The position numbers and the translations under genes are program-made. Shown piece after piece: positions 22,344-32,146 of a stretch of DNA of 64,000 nucleotides (positions are counted from its first letter, which is position 1; the number at the start of each line of letters is the position of its first letter). The notes beneath the pieces were generated by a model. It saw only the letters and a list, made by a program, of their open reading frames with translations, did no database searches and had not been told where the DNA came from. This DNA is from Macrothele yani (lineage: Eukaryota; Arthropoda; Arachnida; Araneae; Macrothelidae): contig CM077023.1 in the NCBI GenBank assembly GCA_039090855.1, positions 78,591,127 to 78,655,126 of the forward strand, given 5' to 3'.

Positions 22344-22458
22344 ACTTTCAGTCCGCGGCGCAGATGTGTTTTCTTTCCACCATCGTTTGTATGGTGGGTA
22401 TCTTACAAGTGATGAAATGTTGTTACGAGGATCATCAAGTCGGCGCCTAATTTCACAG
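22344..22458 (+). CDS. Possible internal exon of an unrecognised host gene
   Basis: A 115-base segment is preceded by a pyrimidine-rich acceptor (TTTTTGTATTTCAG ending 22343) and followed by a strong donor (CAG|GTAAGC at 22459). One frame is open across it and reads LSVRGADVFSFHHRLYGGYL then TSDEMLLRGSSSRRLISQ; it starts one base into the exon and ends on a codon boundary. GC content is higher than the surroundings. I do not recognise the peptide. No adjacent exon was found in the window, so this rests only on the splice signals and the open frame. A second AG seven bases downstream is an alternative acceptor. Confidence 0.35.
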
Positions 22459-22572
22459 GTAAGCATTCAAAATAATTTTAAATGCATTTATGTGAAAGGT
22501 GTTAATATAGTCAGTGATTTTACTTATGTTTATCCTTAAATGAGTTTTAAATTAATGGTGAATGTATATTTA

Positions 22573-23948
22573 CACTGGTGTGCAAAACTTAAGGACGAAG
22601 TGTAAAAAGTAAAATAACGCCGTAAATAGCAGCACCCAAACACAAATTAAAACAGGAGATACAATATATGCGTAATAATGCAGCATGACGTATAGTTTGC
22701 GTGACGTGAGAAAAAATGTGCTCGCGCAGTCCAATAGCATCAGTTGAACTGAAGCGACCAGACGAAGTGCACGAGTGTTACAGACGTTCGATGTATTTGT
22801 TGTGTACTAAAGACTACTAAATGACTCGTCGAGAACATCTTGATGATTTTAGTCGTGGTCGAGTAATTGATTGGCCCGAGGAGGGGGCGAACTGCAATGA
22901 GTGTGGCCGAGGAGTTTGGTATCGCCCATAGCATCGTATCGCGTTTGTGGTCGGCCTTCATTATTACAGGTACAGCTGTGCGAAAGACCGATGGTGATCG
23001 TCCACCAACCCCCCCTCCCCGTGAGGACGGCTGACGGCTAACTGCTCCTACAGGCCAAGAGAGATCACCACCAAAGAAGATAGCTTCCAAAACAAATGAA
23101 TATTAGCACAGAACGCACAATATTGCGGTTTACAGTGGCCAAGGGACTACACAAAGGTGGACTGTTTGCCCAACTACCAGTACGATGTGTTCCGTGAACA
23201 ACTGCTCACCTGAGACTAATCTGGCGTGAAGTAGGCACTCTGCATCTCCCCGAAAACATCAATGAAAGGGATAGAGTTGGCGGCCACTGTGTTCTCGTAT
23301 GGAACGCATTCTTATCAATGGACGTACGGAGCTCCAAATACTGGAAGGAGGTATTGTAACCGGTGCTCGCTGCTGCAATGAGGAAATCCTTCCCCACGCT
23401 CGTTTGTTCCAAGGTGCCAGTAGCCCACAGTTCGTGTTAATGGACGATAACCCCACACCTCTTCGTACAGTGAGTGTTGATGAGCTGTTGGAAAGTGAAG
23501 ACATTCAACGGGTGGATTGGACAGCTCGCTCTCCCGACCAAAATCCCATAGAACACGTTTGGGACGATCTGGCTGCAACAGAAGACGGTGCTGATGAAAA
23601 ATGGGCAATGTTACCCTAAGAACTCATAAGCCAACCTAGTACGAAGCATGGACAGACTGTACAAATCATTCATCAACGTTAGGGGGGATCATATCCCCTA
23701 CTGATGATCTCTTCCCTTCGTGCGTCTTTGGCAGTGATGCATCTGTATCATGGCACCCAGTGTATATAGCCAATTCTGAATAAAATTCCACTATGACCTT
23801 TAGCATCTGCAATTATATCAGTGTTATTTCCGTCATCATTTCGGTAAGTAATGGAGTTCTTATGGTTTGAATTTCACATATCCAGGTCGCCCCTGTGCGC
23901 CCCTGCAGGTCAAAACCTGGCTAGTCCGTAAGTTTTGCACACCAGTGT
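22573..23948 (+). mobile_element. Tc1-like element with CACTGGTGTGCAAAACTTAA ends
   Basis: A 1376-bp element. CACTGGTGTGCAAAACTTAA at 22573 is matched in reverse complement by ..AGTTTTGCACACCAGTG ending 23948. TA lies at 22571-22572 and 23949-23950. It is related in protein sequence to the elements at 45890 and 63654 but has different termini. Confidence 0.93.
22822..23619 (+). pseudogene. Tc1-like transposase, broken
   Basis: ATG 22822 starts MTRREHLDDFSRGRVIDWPE. Frameshifts follow within the helix-turn-helix (MSVAEEFGIAHSIVSRLW is recoverable near 22900). The first catalytic region is poor. The last part is the ORF 23299-23619, with FVLMDDNPTPLRTVSVDELL (second D, altered DNAxxH), SEDIQRVDWTARSPDQNPIE and HVWDDLAATEDGADEKWAML. 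The C-terminal ~60 residues are out of frame. The MDDN and ARSPDxNxIE arrangement matches the family of the copy at 46150. Confidence 0.87.
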
Positions 23949-23999
23949 ATGATATGCATATTTACAGTGGAATTATATGTGAAATTTCTTTACAGATTT

Positions 24000-24850
24000 T
24001 TCAATCTCTCCCCCATACCTGCTAGAGTCGATAACTCCGGTGCCGGTATTCGGCGCCCCAGGCCACTTTTTTCTTCAGGATTGCACCCCTAGTCAGCCAC
24101 GATGTTCATGCAAGCGGTAGATTTCAGAGTACACTCTACAGGAACAATGAGTCCAAGGGTTCCCGAAGAAAATATTGCTCAGACCATCACACTCCCTCCA
24201 TCAGGTGAGAAGGCTTCCTGGAATAAACGTCGTACACGAGTTGGTCGGTCGACGTAGTGTAACAGAATACGGGATTCGTCTGTCGTCACGTGCCCACTGC
24301 AAGCGTTGACGACGGTGAACGGCTGTGAGCATAGACATACACGAATGGGTCAGCGGCTGCGAAGACCTATATGCAAAACCGTACGATGAACTGTGCGTTA
24401 GGACACATGGGCCCTTCACCACAGTAGAAATTAAGGGTAATATCAGCCACAGTAGCCTTCTTGTTGCTGAGGACAAGAAGAGATAGCCTGCGCGGACCTC
24501 TGGCATCAATGAGGCGGTGACCAGCTCACGCCTTGTCGACGGCTCGAAGTGTCACCTGTTTCAGACTATCTTTGATAGCTACTAACTACTACGTAGCATG
24601 AGCGTAGCTACGTACTAGCGGCGCTGTTTCGGAGATGCTGTTACCAAAGCGTCTTGTCATAACGATCTGGCTTTTGTCGAAATCGGGTAAATCCTTTGCT
24701 TTTCCGATGTTGAGACGAAACAAAACACTGACAGGGCTCCGACCCAGGTATGTACATCATTCGCGACCTTGGCACATGACGCGGATTGGCTGAACGCGGG
24801 TTTATTTGCATAACTCAGAGGTGGTTTTAATGTTTTGACTGATCGGTGTG
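24000..24850 (-). pseudogene. Tc1-like element, 5' two thirds only
   Basis: The right terminus reads inward CACACCGATCAGTCAAAACA (ending 24850) and is a TIR-type end. Minus-strand coding pieces are DARGPRRLSLLVLSNKKATV near 24510, the ORF 24509-24201 with SRQPLTHSCMSMLTAVHRRQ and LQWARDDRRI, and a frameshifted GGSVMVWAIFSSGTLGLIVP near 24160. Sequence homologous to the catalytic C-terminus is absent, so the left part was deleted. Its end lies only ~6 bp from the next Tc1. Confidence 0.68.
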
Positions 24851-24945
24851 TATATACACTATACTGACAAGAGTCACCGGACACCTAGAAGAGAAACACA
24901 ACATAGCTTTTATTGACATACATTTGTACGGTGTCGGTCCACCTT

Positions 24946-25181
24946 TTGTTTTTTGATTGGAGGTTTAACGACAACAGTGAGCAACTCAATAGGTTATAAG
25001 CAGTCGCCCGTCCCTAATTTAGGGTCACTGGTTCCAGGGGAGGGAGGGAGGGGGGAGGGAGAGAGAGAGACAGTATCGTAAGACAAATAACATCCATGCC
25101 TCACCGGGATTCTAACCCAGACCCCTTTTGGACAAATGATCAGACACCATCGCTTAGACCACTGCGCCACTGAGGCGGCGG
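24946..25181 (-). repeat. SINE-1 nested in a Tc1 element
   Basis: A complete minus-strand SINE-1: T-rich tail, GATTGGAGGTTTAACGACAA, the usual body, and tRNA head TTAGACCACTGCGCCACTGA. GGTCCACCTTT upstream and GGTCCACTTT downstream are its target duplication; the sister Tc1 at 10620 has only one such site. A purine repeat (GGGAGG/GAGA, 25038-25072) has expanded inside the SINE body where other copies read AGGGAGAGAGCCAGTG. Confidence 0.92.
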
Positions 25182-25182
25182 G

Positions 25183-26126
25183 TCCACTTTGGCCTTAATG
25201 CTTGCACTAACCCTTCCAGCCATGCTTTCGACAAAGTGCTTAGTGGTAGGCTTTAGTTCCAAACTTCTTATGCGGCGCTCTAATTCATCCCACAGTTGCT
25301 CTGTGTGATTAAGATCAGGGCTCTGTGCTGGCCAGTCCACGCACGATACAGAATAATAGTCAAACCTCGCTTTATGGCTCGGTGCATTATCCTGCTGGCA
25401 CCAACAAGGCTCGGTTCCATAGCATTGTCACAGAGTTGGTAGGGCATAATTGTCCAGAATATCGAGGTAGACGTGCTGGTTAACAGCTGTGTCCACGATA
25501 ACCAATGGACCGGGACCATACCACGAAAAACACCCTCACACGAGTACACTGCCAGCTCCAAACTCGACCGTAGGAACAGTACATTGTGGTAAATAGCGTT
25601 CCCCCGGCTGCCGCCATACCCACACACGGCCTTCAGACTGATAGATCGTATATCTGGATTCATCAGTCCACAGGACCCGTTTCCATTGATCTACGGTCCA
25701 CGATAAATGTTCTTTTCACCATGCTAAACGACGAGTAGCATTCCGAGTGGAGATGAAAGGCTTATGAACAGCTGCACGACCACGGTAACCAATGGAATGA
25801 AGTTCTCTGCGAATGGTACGTTTAAATAAAGAAATTCCAGCATTTTTACTCCCTTGTACACTGAGGTCTTGTGCAGTACTCCGTCGATTAGCTGTAACGA
25901 CTCTCCTGAGGCTTCGACGTCCTCTATCACTGATTTTCTTTGGTCTGCCGGTACGTTTTGCTACTTCAGGCACGCCATGTGTCTTCCACTTATTCACTAT
26001 GTCCAAAGCAGTTGACTTGGGTATGTTTAAACGCCTCTCGGTTTCTCTTACGGACAACCCACTAATATAACATCCAACAATCTTTCTTTTCTCAAAGTCA
26101 GTCCTCTCCCGCTGCAACATTTTCAC
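25183..26126 (-). pseudogene. Tc1-like transposase, one of the better preserved
   Basis: The ORF 26126-25716 is open from MKMLQRERTDFEKRKIVGCY through a helix-turn-helix (SGLSVRETERRLNIPKSTAL), the GRPKK hook (KRTGRPKKISDRGRRSLRRV) and ELHSIGYRGRAAVHKPFI. After the stop at about 25717, the other frames show WTDESRYTIYQSEGRVWVWR (first D), CWCQQDNAPSHKARF (second D) and [20 protein letters not shown] (E; HTE in place of the usual PIE). There is a short deletion after KARF and another near the C-terminus. The SINE lies just beyond the C-terminal VSASIKAKVD. Confidence 0.9.
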
Positions 26127-26276
26127 TCAACCTCTCAGTGCGATATGATCGAGGTCAGCTGCAGGCTTCTTTTTACAGCGGTTGCAACTGTACCGCGCAT
26201 CTTAACAACGCAGCGGATTAGTTCATTTGCTTTTGAAGGGGTGCCCGGTGAATTTTGTCAATAGTTTATATATATA

Positions 26277-27667
26277 TACACACACTGCTATCCACTCAAA
26301 ATGCAACACCAAGAAGGAAGCATCCGATTCGCCTGAAATTCGCAGCCTGCGTCCGCCCGCGAAAGGACATTTAAGCGATTAGCATTGCAGGGCATATGCA
26401 AATCATGTGCGCCCGGCACGCCACCGAGAAGCACTATAAGAAAGGTGCACAGAAGGCAGGGTTGGGGTGTAAGTAGTAGAAGTTTGTTGTGCTGCCGGAC
26501 CTGTGCGTGGGTAGGTTCCTGATGCCTCGTTGCAGAATACGGCAGTCATTCCAGCACGTTTTGGAGTTCGACAGAGGACGAATAGTGGCTTATCGCGACA
26601 GCGGTTTATCGTACCGAGACATCGACGCCCGTGTGGGACGACATCCAGCCACAGTGAGGCGAGTATGGATTCGGTGGGTGCAGGAGGGAGGGACGGACCG
26701 ACGTGAGCGATTGCCGCATACGCGGCACACCACCAATCGAGAGGACCGGCATGTTGTGCGGCGCGAATTGACGACTCGCACCGCCACATCACGAACGTTA
26801 GCGCAGGACTTAGGGTATGTTGCGCAACAACCTGTGTCAGCACGTACTGTTCGACGTCGTCTGAGGGAGCGGGGACTTGTCGCACGGCGCCCGTTGCTCC
26901 GATTATAATTGACGTTACACAACCAGCGAGTGCGGCGGCAGTGGGCCGTTGAACGCTGCACCTGGACTACGGAATGGCAGGACATTGTCTTCTCCGAAGA
27001 ATCCCGCTTCTGCCTGCAACACCACGATGGTCGGATTCGCGTGCGGCGACACCGCGACGAGAGACTGTATGACGCCTGCACTATGCATCGCCATATCGGT
27101 CAGTTGCCTGGCGTTATGGTTTGAGGCGCAATTGGATATGATACTCGCACCCCTCTGGTACGCATCGCCGGTACAGTCAACAGCCACCGCTACCTCTTTG
27201 CTGTTTTGGAGCCTGTAGTCCTCCTTTACCAGCACGACCTGCCAGCGGCCACGTTTCAACAGGACAATGTGCGCCCGCACGTAGCACGCATCGTGCAATA
27301 ATTCTTCACGGCCCACTAGATGTCACAGCTGCCGTGGCCCGCCTGTTATCCCGATATGTCGCTCATCGGCAACCGAGTGGCCCGGCAAGCACCACCCGCG
27401 GCTACGCCTGATGAACTGTGGCAACGTGTGGAAGCAGCCAGGACCGACATACCGCAAGCCCACATCCAAAGCCTCTTTCGTTCGATGTTGCGGCCGTTAT
27501 TGCCAGCCATGGGGGCCACACGAACTATTGATGTCTGCGTGTTCCGCAAGTCGCACGGGACTGTAAGCTCAATCGTTTCATCTTTGTATCTGTTATGTGT
27601 CCAGCAAATCTGGCCTTGCTATCTCGTGTCCTTGTTGGTGTTGCATTTTGGGTGGCCAGCAGTGTGT

Positions 27668-27670
<3 letters not shown>
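26277..27670 (+). mobile_element. Tc1-like element with AAAATGCAACACCAA ends
   Basis: The left terminus CACTGCTATCCACTC then AAAATGCAACACCAAGAAGG (26283 on) is matched in reverse complement by the right terminus (to 27664) CACTGCTGGCCACCC then AAAATGCAACACCAACAAGG. Both ends are flanked by (CA) and (TA) runs, so the exact outer bases are uncertain by a few nucleotides. The interior is noticeably GC-richer than the neighbours. Confidence 0.92.
26522..27550 (+). pseudogene. Tc1-like transposase with altered catalytic residues
   Basis: ATG 26522 (MPRCRIRQSFQHVLEFDRGR) opens a 128-codon stretch with two helix-turn-helix units (DSGLSYRDIDARVGRHPATV and later PVSARTVRRRLRERGLVARR), ending at TAA 26906. 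After the stop the protein continues in other frames. TEWQDIVFSEESRFCLQHHD has E where the first catalytic D is expected. ATFQQDNVRPHVARIVQ carries the second D. The third motif reads YPDMSLIGNRVAR, with glycine where E is expected. The C-terminus (QAHIQSLFRSMLRPLL) ends before ~27550. Two of three catalytic positions are changed, so it is inactive by substitution as well as by stops. Confidence 0.88.

Positions 27671-27710
<40 letters not shown>
27671..27710. repeat. (TA)n microsatellite at the 3' end of RTE copy A
   Basis: About 20 uninterrupted TA dinucleotides join the Tc1 at 26277-27670 to the (ATG)n tail of RTE A. It may be part of the LINE tail or a pre-existing TA run used as a target. 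Confidence 0.9.
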
Positions 27711-27713
<3 letters not shown>

Positions 27714-27722
27714 TCATCATTG

Positions 27723-30684
27723 TCAACCATTATCAATCCACTGCTGGACGAAGGTCTCCCCAAGTTTCCTCCACAACGGTCTGTCTTGTGCCAGTCTCCT
27801 CCATGTCACCCCTGCATACTTTCGAATTTCATCCACCCATCTCCCATGTGGTCTTCTTCTGGGTCTTTTCCTGTCCCTTGGAATCCAATCTAAAATTTCG
27901 GCTGTCCATCGATGATCTGTCCTTCTGGCAGTATGTCCAGCCCATTGCCATTTCAGGGATTTAACTCTGATCATGATGTCTTCCACTCTTGTCATTTTTC
28001 GGATCCACGAGTTCCTCTTCTTATCTCTCCTGGTTACACCAAGTATGCACCTCTCCATGCTTCTTTGAGTTGTCTGCAGCCTTTGTATGTCTCTTTTAGT
28101 TAAGGTCCACGTCTCTGCACCATATGTAAGCACTGGAAGGATGCATTGATCAAACACTTTTCTTTTAAGACATAATGGCATATTGCTCTTGAAAATTATG
28201 CTGTTTCTTCCAAAAGCTCTCCAGGCAAGTTTTGTACGCCGATTAATTTCTTCACCAATGTGACCCTCACTTGATATCTGCTGTCCAAGATAAACGTACG
28301 TGTCTGTTATCTCCAGCTTTTCTCCATCAATCGATAAATCTTCATTTCTTGTAAAAGCATTGAACATCACTTTTGTCTTCTGAAAGTTCATTTTTAATCC
28401 CACTTCTTTACTCTTGTCAGCAAGTTCCTGGATCATACTCTGCAGCTCTGATGGGGTAGTTGCAAAAATGACTACATCATCAGCAAAACGAAGGTGGGTT
28501 AGATAATCTCCATTAATCTTTATCCCCTTGTTTTCCCAGCTCAGCGACTGAAAAACACCCTCCAATGTGGCATTAAAGAGCTTCGGAGATATGGTGTCAC
28601 CTTGTCTCACTCCCTTTCCAATTTTTACGTGTGTTGTATTTTCAAACAGCCGAATCTTTGCACTTGCATTTTCATAGATGTTATTAATAATATTAATGTA
28701 TGCATCTTCAATACCGCAGGTTTTCAGAGCCATTGTAACTGCTGATGGTTTCACCGAATCAAAGGCTTTTTCATAATCGATAAAAGCCATGCACAATGGA
28801 AGTTCATATTCCCTCGCTCTTTCAATTAGTTCTCTCAGCACGTGGATATGATCTATTGTGCTGTAGCCACTCCTGAATCCAGCTTGTTCTCTCGGTTGAG
28901 CCATGTCCAGTGTTACCTTCAAGCGGTGTGAAAGAACTTTAGTGAAGATTTTATAAACTACTGATAGGAGGCTGATAGGTCTGTAGTTTCCGAGATCTTC
29001 AATGTCACCTTTCTTATGTAGCAGGATCATTGTAGCGGTGTTCCAAGCCTCAGGAATCTTTCCTTCATTAAGGCATCAAGTGAAAATTTGGGCGAGTACT
29101 GTTTCGATTTCTCCACTTGCTTCTTGTATGATGTCTACAGTAATTCCATCTTCTCCTGGAGCTTTTCCCCGCTTCATGTTCTTGATTGCATGTGCAACTT
29201 CTGCTGGAAGGACTGGAGGAACTCTGGTACTGGTATCTTTCATGATGTCTGGAGTGCATGTATCATCCCTTTCATATAATTTGGAGTAGAAATCTTTCAC
29301 TCTTGTCAAAATTTCTGCCTCTATTTCTTGTTACAGAACCATCTTCTTTTCTCAGTGCCATAATCTGTTTTCTTCCCTTACTGAGATGTCCCTTTGCTAT
29401 CTTTAGGCTTTGGTTGTTTTCAATTGCTTTCCTCACTAGTTCACAGTTGAATTTTCTTACGTCTTCAGTGATACTTTTTCTTACTGTCTTGCATAGCTCT
29501 ATATATTCCACTTTGGAAGTCACATCTTCTTTAGTTGTCCTCATCTCTCTTCTTTTTTGCATCAACATTTTCGTTTTTCCTGATAATTTGTTTACATGCA
29601 ACTTGTTCTTAGAACCAGCTAATTTCGTTGCTGTTTCCATAAGAGCTTTGGTTACTTTTCTGTTTACTTCAGAGATGTCCACTTCTTCTGATGTTAGGCC
29701 TTCTAAAGCAGAGAACCTGTTCTTCAGTTCCAACTTGAAGGTATTATGGTGTTTTTTAAGGTTGGTTATGTCAATAGATTTTGTTTGTCTTATGAGTTTG
29801 CCACGTTCAAGTTTAGTGTTGAGGTGCATCTTACATCTCACCAATCTATGGTCACTACCTGTGTTGAACTTGTTTAGCACACTGCAGTCTTCTATGACGA
29901 ATTTTTTGTTACACATAATAAAATCAATTTCACTTGTCGTCCCGTTTGGATGTCTCCATGTCCATTTCCTGTGTGGCTTTTTCTTGAAGAAGGAGTTCAA
30001 GATGAAAAACCCTTCTGCCTCTGCAAACTCAACGAGAGTATTTCCACGCTGGTTTCTGTTGCCGTGACCGAATTTACCTACTGAAGTTTCATTCTGTTGC
30101 CGTTGCCCTATTTTTGCATTGAAATCTCCCATAATTATTTTCAAGTGCTGCTTACCTTTATTATTTAAATGACAAATTTCCTCATAAAATTCTTCGATTT
30201 CTTCTTCAGGATGACTTGTGGTGGGTGCATAAGTTTGAATAATCTGAGCCTGGTATCTTTTCGAGAGTTGGATAACAAGTCGTGCAGCTCTGTCAGAGGA
30301 ACTTTCAACTTCTACAACTTTATCCTTCAGTTTCTTGTTTATTATAAATCCAACACCACTAGTTCTGCCAGTATCTGTCCCACGATAGTAGAAGAGATGT
30401 CCACTTTTCAGTTCGATGAGATCTTCTCCTTTTCTCCTTACCTCACTTAGCCCCACGATGTCCCATTTGATCCTTTGTAGTTCCTCTTCCAATTCAAGAA
30501 GCCTTGAATCAGAAGATAGGGAGCGTCCATTGTACGTAGCCAAGGTCAGCATCAGATGGCAGCCTAGTCCGGTCCTCCGGGGATTCTTAGCACCCTCTGC
30601 CTTCATGTCGCACTGGCCGCTGCCTTGGCCAGGTACATTCCAGCTGCCGGAGACTGAGGGCCAAGATTTAAGTTGTGGAATCAT
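27723..30684 (-). pseudogene. RTE endonuclease-reverse transcriptase, one stop and one frameshift
   Basis: The protein copies element RNA into DNA at a nicked chromosomal site. ORF 30684-29272 (470 codons) holds the apurinic-like endonuclease: N52 (TYNGRS), E81 (GLSEVR), D187/N189 (MGDFNAKIG), the WTW stretch at 241-243, D254 (EIDF) and SDHR at 277-280, all intact. ORF 29030-27723 (435 codons) holds most of the RT: NYRPISLL, QAGFRSGYSTIDH, FIDYEKAFDSV, GVRQGDTISPKLFN and FADDVVIFA, then the C-terminal LPVLTYGAETWTL and WAGHTARRTDHR. The two are separated by an extra T near 29315 and a CGA-to-TGA stop at 29076-29078; copies B and E lack these two lesions. It is otherwise intact. Confidence 0.95.
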
Positions 30685-30808
30685 TTTGGAGGGGTTTGGC
30701 CATAACTCACCACGCTGGCCAAGCGGGTTGGTGAGTGTGGGATAGAATTTCCTCTAATCCCGATGGTATAGTTATACCGCTATTGGCGGTCGTCAGAGCC
30801 CCTTTAGT

Positions 30809-30890
30809 GGGGACAGGATGCACCACGAGAAGGCGGGGTTGACATTTGTCAAGGAGAGGCTGTGATGTTACGCATCACCTGACCTTACAT

Positions 30891-30893
<3 letters not shown>
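30809..30893 (-). ncRNA. Candidate HDV-like ribozyme at RTE copy A 5' end
   Basis: The first seven nucleotides of the element (GGGATGT, 30893-30887) can pair with nucleotides 73-79 (GCATCCT, 30821-30815). Just upstream of the second strand is CCGCCTTCTCGTGG, resembling the P3/L3 segment of HDV ribozymes. Just downstream is a CCCC-ACTAAA-GGGG hairpin in the place of P4. HDV-like ribozymes at LINE 5' ends are known from R2 and RTE clades. P2 and the catalytic cytosine are not firmly placed, so this is a candidate only. Confidence 0.4.

Positions 30894-30928
<35 letters not shown>
30894..30928. repeat. (TA)n microsatellite at RTE A 5' end
   Basis: About 17 TA units lie between the 5' end of RTE A and the palindrome arm. 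Confidence 0.9.
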
Positions 30929-30932
<4 letters not shown>

Positions 30933-32028
30933 TATTAAGAAGATACCTAAGCAAAAAAATACATATATAATTTTGACTCACACCAAGTACAACATAGAAA
31001 AGGTTATGTATCTATCTGTGTGAGTAAAAGGAGAAAAGATAAAAAAATAAAATAAAACATCTGAATGTAGAAGGTGTCGAGAATACTGAGCCTTGGCTTT
31101 ATCAAGGACCAGCAAAAACTCTGCATTTTCTCACTTCCACAAAGACCTAGTTGGAAATGGGTTTCTGCAAGGCCATAGATGCAAGTAACATTCCCACCTA
31201 AAATTGTTTTAAAAAATATATATATGTCATGTCCTCCGCAGAGTTGTATGACCTAGCACTAGTTAACAATTTCGCTTGCATCCATTAACCTTCCTGGCCC
31301 GACCCATGCTCTTCATCTGTTACTATTAAACAGAGAGAAGAAGAAGATTAAAGAGAACTCAAGCTGTGAGAGTGACATAATAATTAGAAATAATTTTCAG
31401 CTATAACGAAATGCCAAGTTCGTTCGAGAGAGAATTTAAACCTGAAAATCAATGCAAAAGAAATCCAAATTTTTACATTGCAATTAAAAAAGGAAATATT
31501 AATTTTTAAAAAACAGATTTTTGAAAGAAAACTTGTCTAAAACTTCCTACTCTACAACTTATGACAGCACGAAAACGAGAATAAGTTAAAGACAATAATT
31601 AGCTAAAGAAAACTTTGTGAAAGTTATATGACTTAAACAGTTAGTTGCATTATGTACAAAGTATTTCAGCAATGGATGCAAGCGAAATTGTTAACTAGTG
31701 CTAGGTCATACAACTCTGCGGAGGACATGACATATATATATTTTTTAAAACAATTTTAGGTGGGAATGTTACTTGCATCTATGGCCTTGCAGAAACCCAT
31801 TTCCAACTAGGTCTTTGTGGAAGTGAGAAAATGCAGAGTTTTTGCTGGTCCTTGATAAAGCCAAGGCTCAGTATTCTCGACACCTTCTACATTCAGATGT
31901 TTTATTTTATTTTTTTATCTTTTCTCCTTTTACTCACACAGGTAGATACATAACCTTTTCTATGTTGTACTTGGTGTGAGTCAAAATTATATATGTATTT
32001 TTTTGCTTAGGTATCTTCTTAATAGAAT
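30929..32028. repeat. 1.1-kb near-perfect palindrome, 358-bp arms
   Basis: Left arm 30929-31286 and right arm 31671-32028 are reverse complements with, by eye, a single clear mismatch (TATCTATCTG against TATCTACCTG). The spacer 31287-31670 is AT-rich, with no ORF and no recognised repeat. No transposase or TIR hallmark is visible, so this is an inverted duplication rather than a typical element. RTE A (minus) and RTE B (plus) lie outside the two arms in mirror orientation. Confidence 0.93.
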
Positions 32029-32146
32029 GTGAATTCTGAATTTTCAAAACTGCTGCGTTGCGCGTTTTGATCTTCAGGTTATTTTGCAACTTTCGTTTTA
32101 AATTCTAAAGTTTTTCCTTAGTCTTCAGTTTTGTTCTTAAGTATAT
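32029..32146. other. Unassigned spacer between palindrome and RTE B
   Basis: About 118 bp that has no counterpart outside the left arm, where RTE A and its TA run sit instead. No feature recognised. Confidence 0.5.

Larger units (their letters stand above)
24857..26266 (-). mobile_element. Tc1-like element (sister of 10539-11766) carrying a SINE
   Basis: Left end CACTATACTGACAAGAGTCACC follows TATA. The right end, in reverse complement, is AACTATTGACAAAATTCACC and abuts TATATATA. The total is 1410 bp including a ~235-bp SINE at 24946-25181, so the element itself is ~1.17 kb. Similarity to 10539-11766 extends over coding and non-coding parts. This copy is better preserved. Confidence 0.9.
27711..30893 (-). 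mobile_element. RTE-type LINE, copy A, full length
   Basis: A 3.18-kb non-LTR retrotransposon on the minus strand. It starts with GGGATGTAAGGTCAGG at 30893 and ends with TTGACAATGATGATGA at 27711, followed by (TA)n. It has a ~209-bp 5' UTR, one EN-RT protein of ~990 codons, and practically no 3' UTR because the stop codon runs straight into the ATG repeats. This layout is typical of the RTE clade. Copies C (34395-37577) and E (55731-58915) are the same length within a few bases. TA repeats flank both ends. Confidence 0.95.

Noticed and set aside
22131..22466. 111-codon minus-strand ORF with a hydrophobic stretch
   Set aside because: No family recognised. It overlaps the better-supported plus-strand exon candidate and has no splice or promoter support.
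26590..27081. 163-codon arginine-rich minus-strand ORF
   Set aside because: It is antisense to the GC-rich Tc1 transposase 26522-27550, and its composition follows from that gene.
27671..27710. CRISPR or other short-spacer array
   Set aside because: The repeats are plain TA dinucleotides with no spacers, in a eukaryotic context.
29258..30067. 269-codon plus-strand ORF opposite RTE A, with similar ones at 57510-58088 and 35221-35700
   Set aside because: It is the antisense of the conserved endonuclease gene, recurs with each copy and has no recognisable domain, so it is a shadow.
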